From: Acidobacteriota bacterium
GTDB lineage: Bacteria > Acidobacteriota > Terriglobia > UBA7540
NCBI GenBank assembly: GCA_902812365.1
Contig: CADDZC010000025.1
Coordinates: 1-47,237, forward strand
Reading direction: 5' to 3'
DNA length: 47,237 bases
This document shows, one piece after another, positions 35,161-43,234 of the stretch. A program made the position numbers and the translations under genes. Each line of letters opens with the position of its first letter. The first letter of the stretch is position 1. The notes under the pieces were generated by a model. It was given only the letters and a program-made list of their open reading frames with translations, had not been told where the DNA came from and searched no databases.

Positions 35161-37677
35161 TCACGTCCTCATCAGCCAGACTTCCGCCACCTGGCAGCCG
35201 CGACCGTTGCCGCCGAGGCCGGGCTCGCGGTACCACCGCAGGCGCAACTCGCCGCCCGCGGTCGCCTGGCGCGGAAGGTCGAATTCAAGCGGCGCGATCG
35301 GCCACGGCTTCCGGATGTAGCCGTGGACTTCCACGTGGTCGCCGGCCACCAGCCGAATCTTCTTGTCCATGCTGTCGCCGGCATAGACGACCCGCAGGCG
35401 ATACTGGGCCTCGGGATCAAGGCTGGCATAGCGCATTTCGAGCGGCGCATCATAGAGCGATTCCGCCCAGCGCTTCCAGGCCACCGGCACGCGGTCGCCG
35501 AGCCGGTCCGGATAATCAAATCCGGTGAAGGAGGAGGCGCGGAACTCGGGATCGGCGGCGGCCCCGGGGCCGCGCACCAGATGGGGCTGCCGCGCCACGT
35601 CGCCCAAATCGTCATAAAAGCCGCCCGGGCCCGGATTGGTGCGATCCAGAATCTCTTCGATCGCCCGGCGCTGTTCTGGCTCGGAGGCGAGAGCGCGAAT
35701 CTCGCGCAGGCGGCGCTTCAACCACGTGTGGTTGGTGATCGGGGCGTCGAGCGTATCGAGATTGGCTCCGCGCTCGACCGCCTCCGCCCGGTAACGCTCG
35801 ACGGCCAGCTGCAGGCGGATGCTTTGGTAAAGAGCCTCGCCCAGTTCGGCGATGCGGGCGCGAACGCCGAGGGCCACCGGCGCGGTGACGGCACGATCCA
35901 GGATCGCTTCCGCGCCATCGAGCAGATCGGCCACCGACTGCGAATCGGCCGGCACGCCCCGCTCGCCGTCCGTGCCGAGCGGCACTGGATTCATCCCGAG
36001 CCGCCGCACCTTTTCCAGCTCCCCGAGCGCCTCCTGCTCGAGGCTCGTTTCATACACCAACCGGCTGCGGACGTAGGCATCGTAGTAAGCCCGATAAAGA
36101 CCCTGCTGGAAGCGCCAGTTCAATAAGTCGTGCGGCGAAGCCCGGCGCTCGAGCGCCTGGAACTGCCGGAGCGTGGTGGTGACATTTTCGTTCGAGATGA
36201 GCGGAGCCCGCCAATTCTGCTCGAGGGCCAGAAGCCCCTGCGCGAATCCTTCCGCCAGATGATCGCCGATGAAGTAGCGGCTATAGTCGCGCAACACGTC
36301 GATGACCGGGGCCTGCGGATTCCAGCCCAGGCTGCTCCAGACGATCTTATTCACATCGTCATTACACCCTTCCGAATAGCTCAGAAAGCCGATCGTCTCC
36401 GGACCGTAAAGCCGCAGGACGTTGGCGAATCCTTCCGGCCGCGGATTGATAACTTCGCGGCCCTCGGTGTAAGCGTAAGCGGTGTCCCAATCGGGGACGG
36501 GAAATTGGCATTCGAGACTGTGGGTGATGTCGGGATAGAGACGGATCGGATAGCGCGCCGGCAGCCGGCGGCGGAACGCCGGCAGATCGAGTTCAATCTG
36601 GGGGCCGAAAACCACGCCGTCCAGCCAGCGCGGTTCGTCCCGGCGCACGATCTCGAAGAACTCGTCCATCCAAGCCCGGCCGAACGACTGCGGCGAAATC
36701 CAGGCGGTGGCGCGCGGGTGATATCGGCGCAGTTGATCGCGCTGCTTCTCGAGCAGCGCCAGCAGATACTTGGGCTCGGTATGGCCGGGATCGCCGCCGG
36801 GTACGAAGATGGCGTCGATGCGCGGCAGCGCCCGGAAAATCGCGCCCCACTCGTTGAGGGCGCGCTCGACCGTCTTCGGATCGGAGTAGTCCTTTTCCAG
36901 GGCGGGATACCAAATCCAAACGTCGAGGCCGTAAGCGTCGGCGAGGCCGGACATCTCGATCATCATGCGCTCGGGCGGCAGCCAGAAGTGCGGGCTATCG
37001 GCAGCGTCGTCGGAGCGCGGCGGGATCAATTCGATGGCGTTGGTACCAAAAACCGCCAGGTCGCGCAGGTACTGATCCCACAAGGCGACGGTCCATCCGT
37101 CGTACGAATTGGTTTTGGGGCGATAGCCGAGCTGGTGGCCGCGTAGCCGATAGCGCGGGCGCGCCGTCACGCGCAACCCGCTGGCCAGCGCGACGCGGCC
37201 CTTGGCCATGCGCAAGGCGCGCAGCAAGCCGCCGATTCCGAACAGCAGGCCGCGCTCGTCAGCGCCGACGATCGCCACCGACGGCGCGCCGCCGCCGCTC
37301 GACGAAACCAGCGAGTAGCTTTCCGGCGCTCCCGGAAACGCCATCACCGGCGCGGCCACGAGCTCGTGTGCGCGATGGGCGGGGCTTGCGACGATGCGGG
37401 CCATTCCCGTTTGCGGCGCGCGCTCGGCCAATGGCCAGCGGATTTGCGTGCGCCGTTCCACCTCTTCCACGAGCACTTGGACGGCCTTTTGCTCCCGCGC
37501 CGACAGCCCCGGAGGCGTGACGACGACGGCGCGCGTCAGGTCCAACGGCACGGCCTCGCCAGGCGCAAGGCTTGCAGCGCGGGCGACAAGCGCCGATGAC
37601 GGCGAATCAAACCGCCGGTTCGGAACCATCGCTGCGGCGAGCGTCGCGCTCGCCTTGAAGAAATCTCGCCGATCCAT
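35161..37677 (-). CDS. Tat-exported glycoside hydrolase-like protein (alpha-glucuronidase/GH20-like N-terminus)
   Basis: 838 residues from the ATG at 37677. That start exposes a twin-arginine signal (RRDFFKASATLAAAM), whereas the longer frame to 37857 puts it 60 residues in. Residues ~45-170 form an alpha/beta domain like the N-terminal domains of GH20, GH67 and GH84 enzymes (ADERGLLFGIGGLLRAL). A TIM barrel follows, with YRLRGHQLGYRPKTNSYDGW, VWIWYPALEKDY, IDAIFVPGGDPGHTEPK and DGVVFGPQIELDLP. The C-terminal ~130 residues look like a beta-sandwich sugar-binding domain. Folded export via Tat suggests periplasmic or surface action. I cannot assign a GH number or substrate; uronic-acid glycans fit the operon. 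Confidence 0.75.
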   Translation of the reverse strand: MDRRDFFKASATLAAAMVPNRRFDSPSSALVARAASLAPGEAVPLDLTRAVVVTPPGLSAREQKAVQVLVEEVERRTQIRWPLAERAPQTGMARIVASPAHRAHELVAAPVMAFPGAPESYSLVSSSGGGAPSVAIVGADERGLLFGIGGLLRALRMAKGRVALASGLRVTARPRYRLRGHQLGYRPKTNSYDGWTVALWDQYLRDLAVFGTNAIELIPPRSDDAADSPHFWLPPERMMIEMSGLADAYGLDVWIWYPALEKDYSDPKTVERALNEWGAIFRALPRIDAIFVPGGDPGHTEPKYLLALLEKQRDQLRRYHPRATAWISPQSFGRAWMDEFFEIVRRDEPRWLDGVVFGPQIELDLPAFRRRLPARYPIRLYPDITHSLECQFPVPDWDTAYAYTEGREVINPRPEGFANVLRLYGPETIGFLSYSEGCNDDVNKIVWSSLGWNPQAPVIDVLRDYSRYFIGDHLAEGFAQGLLALEQNWRAPLISNENVTTTLRQFQALERRASPHDLLNWRFQQGLYRAYYDAYVRSRLVYETSLEQEALGELEKVRRLGMNPVPLGTDGERGVPADSQSVADLLDGAEAILDRAVTAPVALGVRARIAELGEALYQSIRLQLAVERYRAEAVERGANLDTLDAPITNHTWLKRRLREIRALASEPEQRRAIEEILDRTNPGPGGFYDDLGDVARQPHLVRGPGAAADPEFRASSFTGFDYPDRLGDRVPVAWKRWAESLYDAPLEMRYASLDPEAQYRLRVVYAGDSMDKKIRLVAGDHVEVHGYIRKPWPIAPLEFDLPRQATAGGELRLRWYREPGLGGNGRGCQVAEVWLMRT

Positions 37678-37844
37678 TTGGTTCGCCCGTTGAAACCCGG
37701 TTGGCGCCCAGGACGCACCAGTCGACGCGCGGACATCGAGCGCGGTTCGAGAGTGTAAGAGAAGAGGCGTGGCTTGGCCAGCAAATTTTGGCTGCGAAGG
37801 GGGGCAGCGGCGCGTCCGGAGGCGGTTTAGAACGAATATCTCCA

Positions 37845-38070
37845 GTTTTTTCAACAACCTAGTGGCTTTATCGAGGGCCGGTTTGGAGGGTTCGACGAAT
37901 TTTCAATCACTTACAGCCCGTCTGGACCCCGCTGTTTTTATCTAACTCCTTTATTTTTCATCAACCTAGTGGCTTTCCAGAACCGCTTCTACGTATTTTC
38001 AATAACTTAGCGGCTTCGTTTTTCGAGCGAAGCCGCTAGGTTGCTTGTTTTCAATAATATAGTGGCTTCG
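37845..38070 (-). repeat. Five degenerate ~22-bp repeats ending in TTGAAAA
   Basis: Read on the minus strand the copies fall at 38070-38046, 38017-37994, 37978-37952, 37918-37895 and 37872-37845. The rough consensus is AAGCCRCTARGTTRTTGAAAA; the fourth copy is the most diverged. Start-to-start spacing is about 53, 39, 60 and 46 bp. The copies are not identical and the spacing varies, so this is not a normal CRISPR array. Confidence 0.6.
38003..38043. repeat. Long perfect stem-loop within the repeat array
   Basis: The arms TAGCGGCTTCG (38008-38018) and CGAAGCCGCTA (38028-38038) are perfect complements around a 9-nt loop. Pairing extends outwards by five more pairs, two of them G-T. The second arm is an inverted copy of the repeat's conserved head. 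On either strand there is no following T-run of terminator type. Confidence 0.7.
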
Positions 38071-38223
38071 ACCCCCTGGGATGGGGGGTATCGCCCCAGT
38101 TGAGATTTTTGCCTCTGCAAGCCCCCTTCGGCTCGAACCAGACTCGATGACGGGCGCAGAGTGGTAGCAGGGGCCGCGTACCGAGCTTCAGGAGGCGATG
38201 GAAGAAGGAGCATAGATAGTTTT

Positions 38224-38252
38224 ATATTACACACTTTAGCGATTATTGTCAA
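38224..38252 (-). promoter_or_regulatory. Near-consensus sigma70 promoter reading toward the repeats
   Basis: On the minus strand a perfect TTGACA, a 17-bp spacer and TAATAT. It is the best -35/-10 pair I found in the window. The predicted start is about 38217, giving either a leader for the operon starting at 37677 or a stand-alone RNA. Confidence 0.65.
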
Positions 38253-38674
38253 GTTCTATCCTTGTCGCTGCCGCTCGCCGGCGATGGCCTAGCACGCCGT
38301 CCCAACACCCCTTATCGGTTCCTCCGCCCCCGCTATCGCACCCGCGGCCGCGTCAGCGCCCCGCTCTGCGCCTCAAAGAAGAGCTTGACTTCAAAGGCAG
38401 CTCGGTGTATGAAGGATGCCACGGACCTTAATTGACAAATGCGTGGTGCCCGGAAAAAGGGGACGGGTGCTACTGCCCGGCGGGAAGCGGGCTCCAGGGA
38501 GCTTTGTCTTGGCCAGGCAGCGATCGATTAGGGTTGGGAGCCCATCGGCCGTAGCCGTTGGGTTCGACAGCCTTTCCACTTTTTTCCCTGCGCAACGCCA
38601 GAGAACGGTTGGTAAGGTGGAAGGCCGGCCGCATTTCGTGCTCGGCGGCGGGCCGTCACCGGGGAAAGGGGGAA
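38253..38674 (+). other. Intergenic and leader sequence before the NarL-type kinase
   Basis: No protein-like frame recognised. It holds the plus-strand promoter at 38385-38413, which with the promoter at 38224-38252 makes this a divergent control region. Confidence 0.5.
38385..38413 (+). promoter_or_regulatory. Sigma70-like promoter for the NarL-type kinase gene
   Basis: TTGACT, a 17-bp spacer and TATGAA. The predicted start is about 38420, giving a ~255-nt leader to the ATG at 38675. Confidence 0.5.
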
Positions 38675-40444
38675 ATGAACTCAGGCGGTGGCAATTTCGC
38701 GTTCTCGTGGCTATCCGGTGACGCCCAGCGCGCCGAGCGCGTTCTGGCGACCGCCCGTTCCTTTCTGGCCTTCGGGGTGGTCATTGCTTTGTATTTCGAT
38801 CCGGCAATTCCGCGCGCTTACCACCCGCTGGCCTACCTTTGTTCGGTCTGCTATCTCATTTACAGCGTCCTCGTCCTCATCCTGGTGCACAGCCAGCGGG
38901 GGCCGGCGGGCGGGTTCGTGCTGGCCATTCATCTGGTCGACATTCTCTGGGCGGGCGCCGTGGCCATGCTCACTCCCGGGCCGAGCGTGCTTCCCTGGGT
39001 GCTGTTTCTGTTCGCTCTGCTCGGGGCCGCTTATCGGTGGGGCTTGCGGGAGACGCTGGCGACGGCGGGCGGGACCAGCGCGGTCTTGCTGGCGGGCATC
39101 GTGGGGCTGCGGTTCTTCGCCGGGTGGCCGGCTGCCGAGCTCGAGTATCGCTCCGAGCACGCCATCACCACCGTCCTGTGCCTGCTCATGGTCGGCGGCG
39201 TCTTCGGCTACCTGGCGGACAAAGAAAAGCAGCTGCGCGCCCAAACCGTGACCATTGACCGCCTCGTAGCCCGAGCCAGCCCCGAAATCAACATCCGCGA
39301 GACGCTGGAAGAAGTCCTCCGCTGCCTCGCCGACTTGTTTGGGAGCCGCCGAGTGCTCCTGGCCCTGCGGGAGACGGCCAGAGACAGGGTTTTTCTGTGG
39401 CAAGCCGTGCCGGCCTCGGGCAATGGCCAGGATGTGAAGGTCAGCCTGGCCGAGCTCCAGGACGGCCAGAAGGACACCTACTTCTTCAACTCCCCCGGAC
39501 AGCGGTGGTATGCCGTTCGGCTGCGCCGCTCCCAGCACGGGGAACCGTTCCGCCTGCTGGCCCTCGACCAAGCGGGCGGGCGGCTGCGCGACGTCCCCTG
39601 CTGCTTTCCCGGGTCATTCTTCGCCCAGTACAGCTTTCGCTCCCTGTTGGCGGTGGCCTTCGATCTCGACGGTGAATGGCAGGGCCGGCTGTTCCTGCTC
39701 GATCCTCGCCACCGTCTCGAGCGGGAAGCCGACCTGCGCTTTCTTCAGGCCTTGGTGCGTGAGGTGGGTCCGGCGCTGTACGGCGTGCATGTGGTGGGAC
39801 GACTGCGGTCGCGGGCGCGGGCGGCGGAACGGAGCCGCATCGCCCGCGAGCTGCACGACGAGGTCGTGCAGTCGCTGATTGGGGCCGAGATGCGGGTGGA
39901 GCTGCTGCGCCGGCGGGCGGCGCAAGTCGCCCCGGGAATCGCCGAAGAGCTGGGGCAGGTGCAGAAACTGCTGCGCCAGGAAGTGGTTGAAGTCCGCAGT
40001 ATGATGCAGCACCTGCGGTCGCTCGAGATCCGGCCCGAAGAGTTGCTGGCGTCGGTCCAGGATATCGTCGAGCGCTTCGGGCGGGAGACGGGGATTGCGG
40101 TCCGCTGGGCGGCGGAATCGGAGCGGGTGGCGTTGCCGCCGCGGGTGTGCGGCGAGCTGGCGCGGATCGTCCAGGAAGCGCTGGTGAACGTGCGCAAGCA
40201 CAGCGGGGCTCGGCACGTTTCGGTGCGGTTCTCGTCGGAGCGGGGGCTATGCCGGGTGGTGGTCGAGGACGATGGCCGCGGCTTCGAGTTCGCGGGCCGG
40301 CTTTCCCAGGCTGAGCTGGAGCGCCTGCGCCAGGGTCCCCGCCTGCTGCAGGAACGCGTCAAACTGATCCGGGGAGAGTTGGCGATTGAGTCGATGCCGG
40401 GCCGCGGCGCGCGGCTGGAGGTTTGCGTTCCGCAGAAGACTTGA
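38675..40444 (+). CDS. NarL-type sensor histidine kinase (membrane sensor, GAF-like, HisKA_3)
   Basis: 589 residues from the ATG at 38675, which has GGAAAGGGGG just upstream; an earlier in-frame start (38558) is less likely. About five membrane helices fill residues ~25-180, an integral-membrane sensor without a large periplasmic loop. A GAF-like domain spans ~210-375, then HisKA_3 with H394 in ARELHDEVVQSLIGAEMR, and an ATPase domain with ALVNVRKHSGARHVSV and VVEDDGRGFEF. It probably phosphorylates a LuxR/NarL-type response regulator, but none is adjacent. The signal is unknown. Confidence 0.9.
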   Translation: MNSGGGNFAFSWLSGDAQRAERVLATARSFLAFGVVIALYFDPAIPRAYHPLAYLCSVCYLIYSVLVLILVHSQRGPAGGFVLAIHLVDILWAGAVAMLTPGPSVLPWVLFLFALLGAAYRWGLRETLATAGGTSAVLLAGIVGLRFFAGWPAAELEYRSEHAITTVLCLLMVGGVFGYLADKEKQLRAQTVTIDRLVARASPEINIRETLEEVLRCLADLFGSRRVLLALRETARDRVFLWQAVPASGNGQDVKVSLAELQDGQKDTYFFNSPGQRWYAVRLRRSQHGEPFRLLALDQAGGRLRDVPCCFPGSFFAQYSFRSLLAVAFDLDGEWQGRLFLLDPRHRLEREADLRFLQALVREVGPALYGVHVVGRLRSRARAAERSRIARELHDEVVQSLIGAEMRVELLRRRAAQVAPGIAEELGQVQKLLRQEVVEVRSMMQHLRSLEIRPEELLASVQDIVERFGRETGIAVRWAAESERVALPPRVCGELARIVQEALVNVRKHSGARHVSVRFSSERGLCRVVVEDDGRGFEFAGRLSQAELERLRQGPRLLQERVKLIRGELAIESMPGRGARLEVCVPQKT

Positions 40445-40524
40445 GAGGGCGGCCCGTGTACCGCTCGGCCCGGCTGGCGGCCGGAGGGATTCCGAAAATC
40501 AAGGTGTCAGCCGGCGGGCTCCGC

Positions 40525-40553
40525 TTGACGCTTCTCCGTGTTTTCCCTACAGT
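40525..40553 (+). promoter_or_regulatory. Sigma70-like promoter for ggt
   Basis: TTGACG, 17 bp and TACAGT. The predicted start is about 40560, ~80 nt before the ATG at 40641. Confidence 0.45.
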
Positions 40554-40640
40554 TAGAATTCAACTGGTTAATTCGGCGCGGAGCCGCCGGCGGACTCGCG
40601 CCGGCAACTGCGCCACAGTGTGGGATGGGCGAGGAATGAC

Positions 40641-42383
40641 ATGAGGGGGAGCGGGTCGGTGGGTGCGCCGCCGGGACGCGTCGGCGCGGCCTTAAAGCCT
40701 GCCGGAGCGCTGTGGGCGCTGGGTCTGGCGGTGGCCGTGGCTGGGAGCGCGGCGGCGACATTCGAGCCGGTGGCGGCGCGCCACGGCATGGTGGTCTCAA
40801 GTGAGGCGCACGCCTCGGAAGCCGGCGTCGAGATGCTGCGGGCGGGAGGAAACGCCGTGGACGCGGCGGTGGCCGTGGGATTGGCGCTGGCGGTCACCCA
40901 CCCGTTCGCCGGGAACCTTGGCGGTGGCGGCTTCATGCTGATTCACTGGGCGCGCGGCGACTCGGTGTTCGTCGACTATCGGGAGCAAGCGCCGGCGGCG
41001 GCCACCCGCGACATGTACCTGGACGGGCGGGGCCAGGTGATTCCGGGCGCCAGCATTGTGGGGGCTCGGGCTGCCGCCGTGCCGGGGACGGTGGCGGGAC
41101 TGGCGCTGGCCGAGCAGACGTACGGCCGGCTCGGCTGGGCGCGCGTCCTGCAACCGGCGATGCGGCTGGCGAGGCAAGGTTTTCCGGTCAGCTATGCGCT
41201 GGCCCGGTCGTTGCGGGAGGCGCAGGGGCTGTTGGGGAGATTTCCCGAGTCGCGGCACATTTTTCTGCGCGACGGGCGGTTTTATGAGCCCGGCCAAGTG
41301 TTTCGCCAGCCCGAGCTGGCGGAGACCCTCGAGCAGCTCTCGGCGCACGGCCCCCAGGCCTTCTACCGCGGCCCGGTGGCCGCCCAGATTATGGCTACGA
41401 TGAAGAAGTATCACGGCCTGGTCAGCGCGGCGGATTTGGCGGCCTATCAGGCCAAGCTCCGCCAGCCGCTGGTGGGGCACTTCCGGGGCTACACCATTCT
41501 CAGCGCGCCGCCGCCCAGCTCCGGCGGCGTCGCCCTAATTGAGATGCTCAACATCCTCGAGCCGCTCGATTTGGGGGCGCCGGATTCTTTCGCGTCCATG
41601 CGTCTGATGATTGAGGCCATGCGCCGGGCCTACGCCGACCGCGCGGCTTACTTGGGCGACGCGGATTTCGTATCCGTCCCGGTCGTTGGCTTGACCAGCC
41701 GCGCCTACGCCGCTCAGCTCCGCGCCGAGATTCTGGCCGCCCGCCCCGACGCTCCGGTGGGAGCCGGCCAACCCGAGCGGTATGAATCGGGCCAAACGAC
41801 GCATTACTCGGTCGTGGACGCGGAGGGGAACGCGGTGGCGAACACGTACACGCTCAACAACGGGTATGGCTCGGGGGTGACGGTGGAGGGGGCCGGCTTC
41901 CTGTTGAACGACGAAATGGACGATTTCGCCGCCAAGCCGGGCACTCCGAACATGTTTGGTCTGGTGCAAGGCGAAGCCAATGCCATCGCGCCCCGCAAGC
42001 GCCCGCTCTCCTCGATGACGCCGACGATTGTGCTCGGCAACTCCGGAGAAAAGCCTCCGGTGCGCCTGGTGCTCGGCTCGCCGGGCGGGGGGACGATCAT
42101 CAACACGGTGCTCGAGGTGCTGCTGAACGTGCTGGCGTTTCACATGGACATCCGCGAAGCCGTCACCGCGCCGCGCTTCCACAACCAGTGGCTGCCCGAC
42201 GAGGTGGTGGTGGAGAAGTGGGGCTTCTCGGCCGATACCCTCGAGCGGCTGCGGGAGGCCGGATACCGACTTCGCGAGCGGAGCCGGATCGGCGAGTGCG
42301 AAGCGGTGGAAATTGACGCCGCGACCGGCTGGCGCTTTGGCGCCGCCGACCCGCGGTCGGATGGAAAGGCGGTCGGTTACTGA
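40641..42383 (+). CDS. ggt: Gamma-glutamyltransferase
   Basis: 580 residues from the ATG at 40641 (GAGG 8 nt upstream). The N-terminus has a hydrophobic export signal (GALWALGLAVAVAGSAAA). The large-subunit part has HGMVVSSEAHASEAGVEMLRAGGNAVDAAVA and GNLGGGGFMLIH. The self-cleavage site is before T386 in GQTTHYSVVD, whose threonine becomes the nucleophile, and small-subunit motifs NNGYGSG, PLSSMTPTIV and GSPGGGTIINTV follow. It hydrolyses or transfers the gamma-glutamyl group of glutathione-like compounds in the periplasm. Its stop overlaps the start of the next gene. Confidence 0.96.
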   Translation: MRGSGSVGAPPGRVGAALKPAGALWALGLAVAVAGSAAATFEPVAARHGMVVSSEAHASEAGVEMLRAGGNAVDAAVAVGLALAVTHPFAGNLGGGGFMLIHWARGDSVFVDYREQAPAAATRDMYLDGRGQVIPGASIVGARAAAVPGTVAGLALAEQTYGRLGWARVLQPAMRLARQGFPVSYALARSLREAQGLLGRFPESRHIFLRDGRFYEPGQVFRQPELAETLEQLSAHGPQAFYRGPVAAQIMATMKKYHGLVSAADLAAYQAKLRQPLVGHFRGYTILSAPPPSSGGVALIEMLNILEPLDLGAPDSFASMRLMIEAMRRAYADRAAYLGDADFVSVPVVGLTSRAYAAQLRAEILAARPDAPVGAGQPERYESGQTTHYSVVDAEGNAVANTYTLNNGYGSGVTVEGAGFLLNDEMDDFAAKPGTPNMFGLVQGEANAIAPRKRPLSSMTPTIVLGNSGEKPPVRLVLGSPGGGTIINTVLEVLLNVLAFHMDIREAVTAPRFHNQWLPDEVVVEKWGFSADTLERLREAGYRLRERSRIGECEAVEIDAATGWRFGAADPRSDGKAVGY

Positions 42384-43231
42384 TGGAGTACGGAGTATCC
42401 ACACGGCTGTTCGCCGATCGCCGCCTCGGCTCCCACATCCTGGATTCGATCCTGGCGGCGGGCTTCCGGGAGCTGGAGGTGTTTGCCGCGCGCCAGCACC
42501 TGAATTACTGCGACACCAACCACGTCCGCGATTTGGCTCCGTGGTTTGAAGATCACGGCATCGCGCTCTACTCGGTGCACGCGCCCTTGTTCGCCGACGA
42601 GGACTGGGGCCGCCTGGGCGGCCTGCCGGTCTCGGTGGCGTATCGGGAGCGCCGGCTTCGGATCGAGTCCATGGATGAGATCAAGCGGGCGCTGGAAATC
42701 GCCGAACGGCTCCCCTTCCGATATCTCATCCTGCACCTCGGCCTGCCGGAGGAGAGTTACGATCTGCGGAAGTTTGACGCCGCCTTCACGTCCATCGAGC
42801 ACCTGAAGATTTTCGCCAAGGAACGGGGCGTGCAATTGCTAATCGAGAACACTCCGAACGAGCTCAGCACGCCGGAACGCCTGACGGAGTTTCTGAATTA
42901 CACGCGGCTGGATGACGTGAAGATTTGTTTCGACACCGGTCATGCCCACCTTGGTGGCGGCGTGAGGGAGGCCTTTCGGGCACTGAAGGGCCGCATCGCT
43001 TGCGCGCACCTGCACGACAATCATCGCCATCAGGATGAACATCTGGTGCCGTACGAGGGCGATATCAACTGGGACGAGGTCGTGCGGGACTTTCGCGGCC
43101 TATCGACCGCCGACGGGCGCTTCCCGGTGCTGTTCGAGATCAAGGCGGGGAAGCCGGAGGCGAGCGTTTTGCCGCGATTGCAACAGGTGGTGGAGCGGAT
43201 TAATTCCGTAGCCGCGCGAGAGGAAGGGTGA
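42383..43231 (+). CDS. Sugar phosphate isomerase/epimerase-family TIM barrel
   Basis: 282 residues. AP-endonuclease-2/xylose-isomerase-like barrel: GSHILDSILAAGFRELEVFA, HGIALYSVHAPLFADE, FRYLILHLGLPEESYD, VQLLIENTPNELS, KICFDTGHAHLGGG, and CAHLHDNHRHQDEHLVPYEGDINWDEV. The histidines, Glu and Asp for a divalent metal are in place. Members isomerise sugars or cut DNA at abasic sites; this one looks like the sugar-isomerase side. It overlaps ggt by one base and is followed 3 bp later by asnS, so the three genes are co-transcribed. The substrate is unknown. Confidence 0.85.
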   Translation: MEYGVSTRLFADRRLGSHILDSILAAGFRELEVFAARQHLNYCDTNHVRDLAPWFEDHGIALYSVHAPLFADEDWGRLGGLPVSVAYRERRLRIESMDEIKRALEIAERLPFRYLILHLGLPEESYDLRKFDAAFTSIEHLKIFAKERGVQLLIENTPNELSTPERLTEFLNYTRLDDVKICFDTGHAHLGGGVREAFRALKGRIACAHLHDNHRHQDEHLVPYEGDINWDEVVRDFRGLSTADGRFPVLFEIKAGKPEASVLPRLQQVVERINSVAAREEG

Positions 43232-43234
43232 CCG

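Larger units (their letters stand above)
37678..38223 (-). promoter_or_regulatory. Long repeat-bearing 5' leader of the glycosidase-aldolase-MFS operon
   Basis: About 540 nt from the promoter at 38224-38252 to the ATG at 37677, with no credible protein on the minus strand. Read in the transcript direction it has GC-rich hairpins (for example ACCCCC/GGGGGT near 38071-38089), then a repeat array and a long stem-loop (listed separately), all in sequence much richer in A and T than the flanks. It could be a structured regulatory leader, a separate non-coding RNA, or decayed repeat DNA. Confidence 0.45.

Noticed and set aside
34783-36126. A 447-codon plus-strand frame opposite the aldolase and glycosidase genes
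   Set aside because: A long antisense frame caused by high GC; both genes on the minus strand carry clear family motifs.
37845-38070. CRISPR array
   Set aside because: Repeats are diverged, gaps vary from about 15 to 35 bp and no cas gene is in the window.
38253-38431. Possible small gene on the plus strand before the NarL-type kinase
   Set aside because: Proline-rich composition typical of chance frames in GC-rich DNA; no ribosome site.
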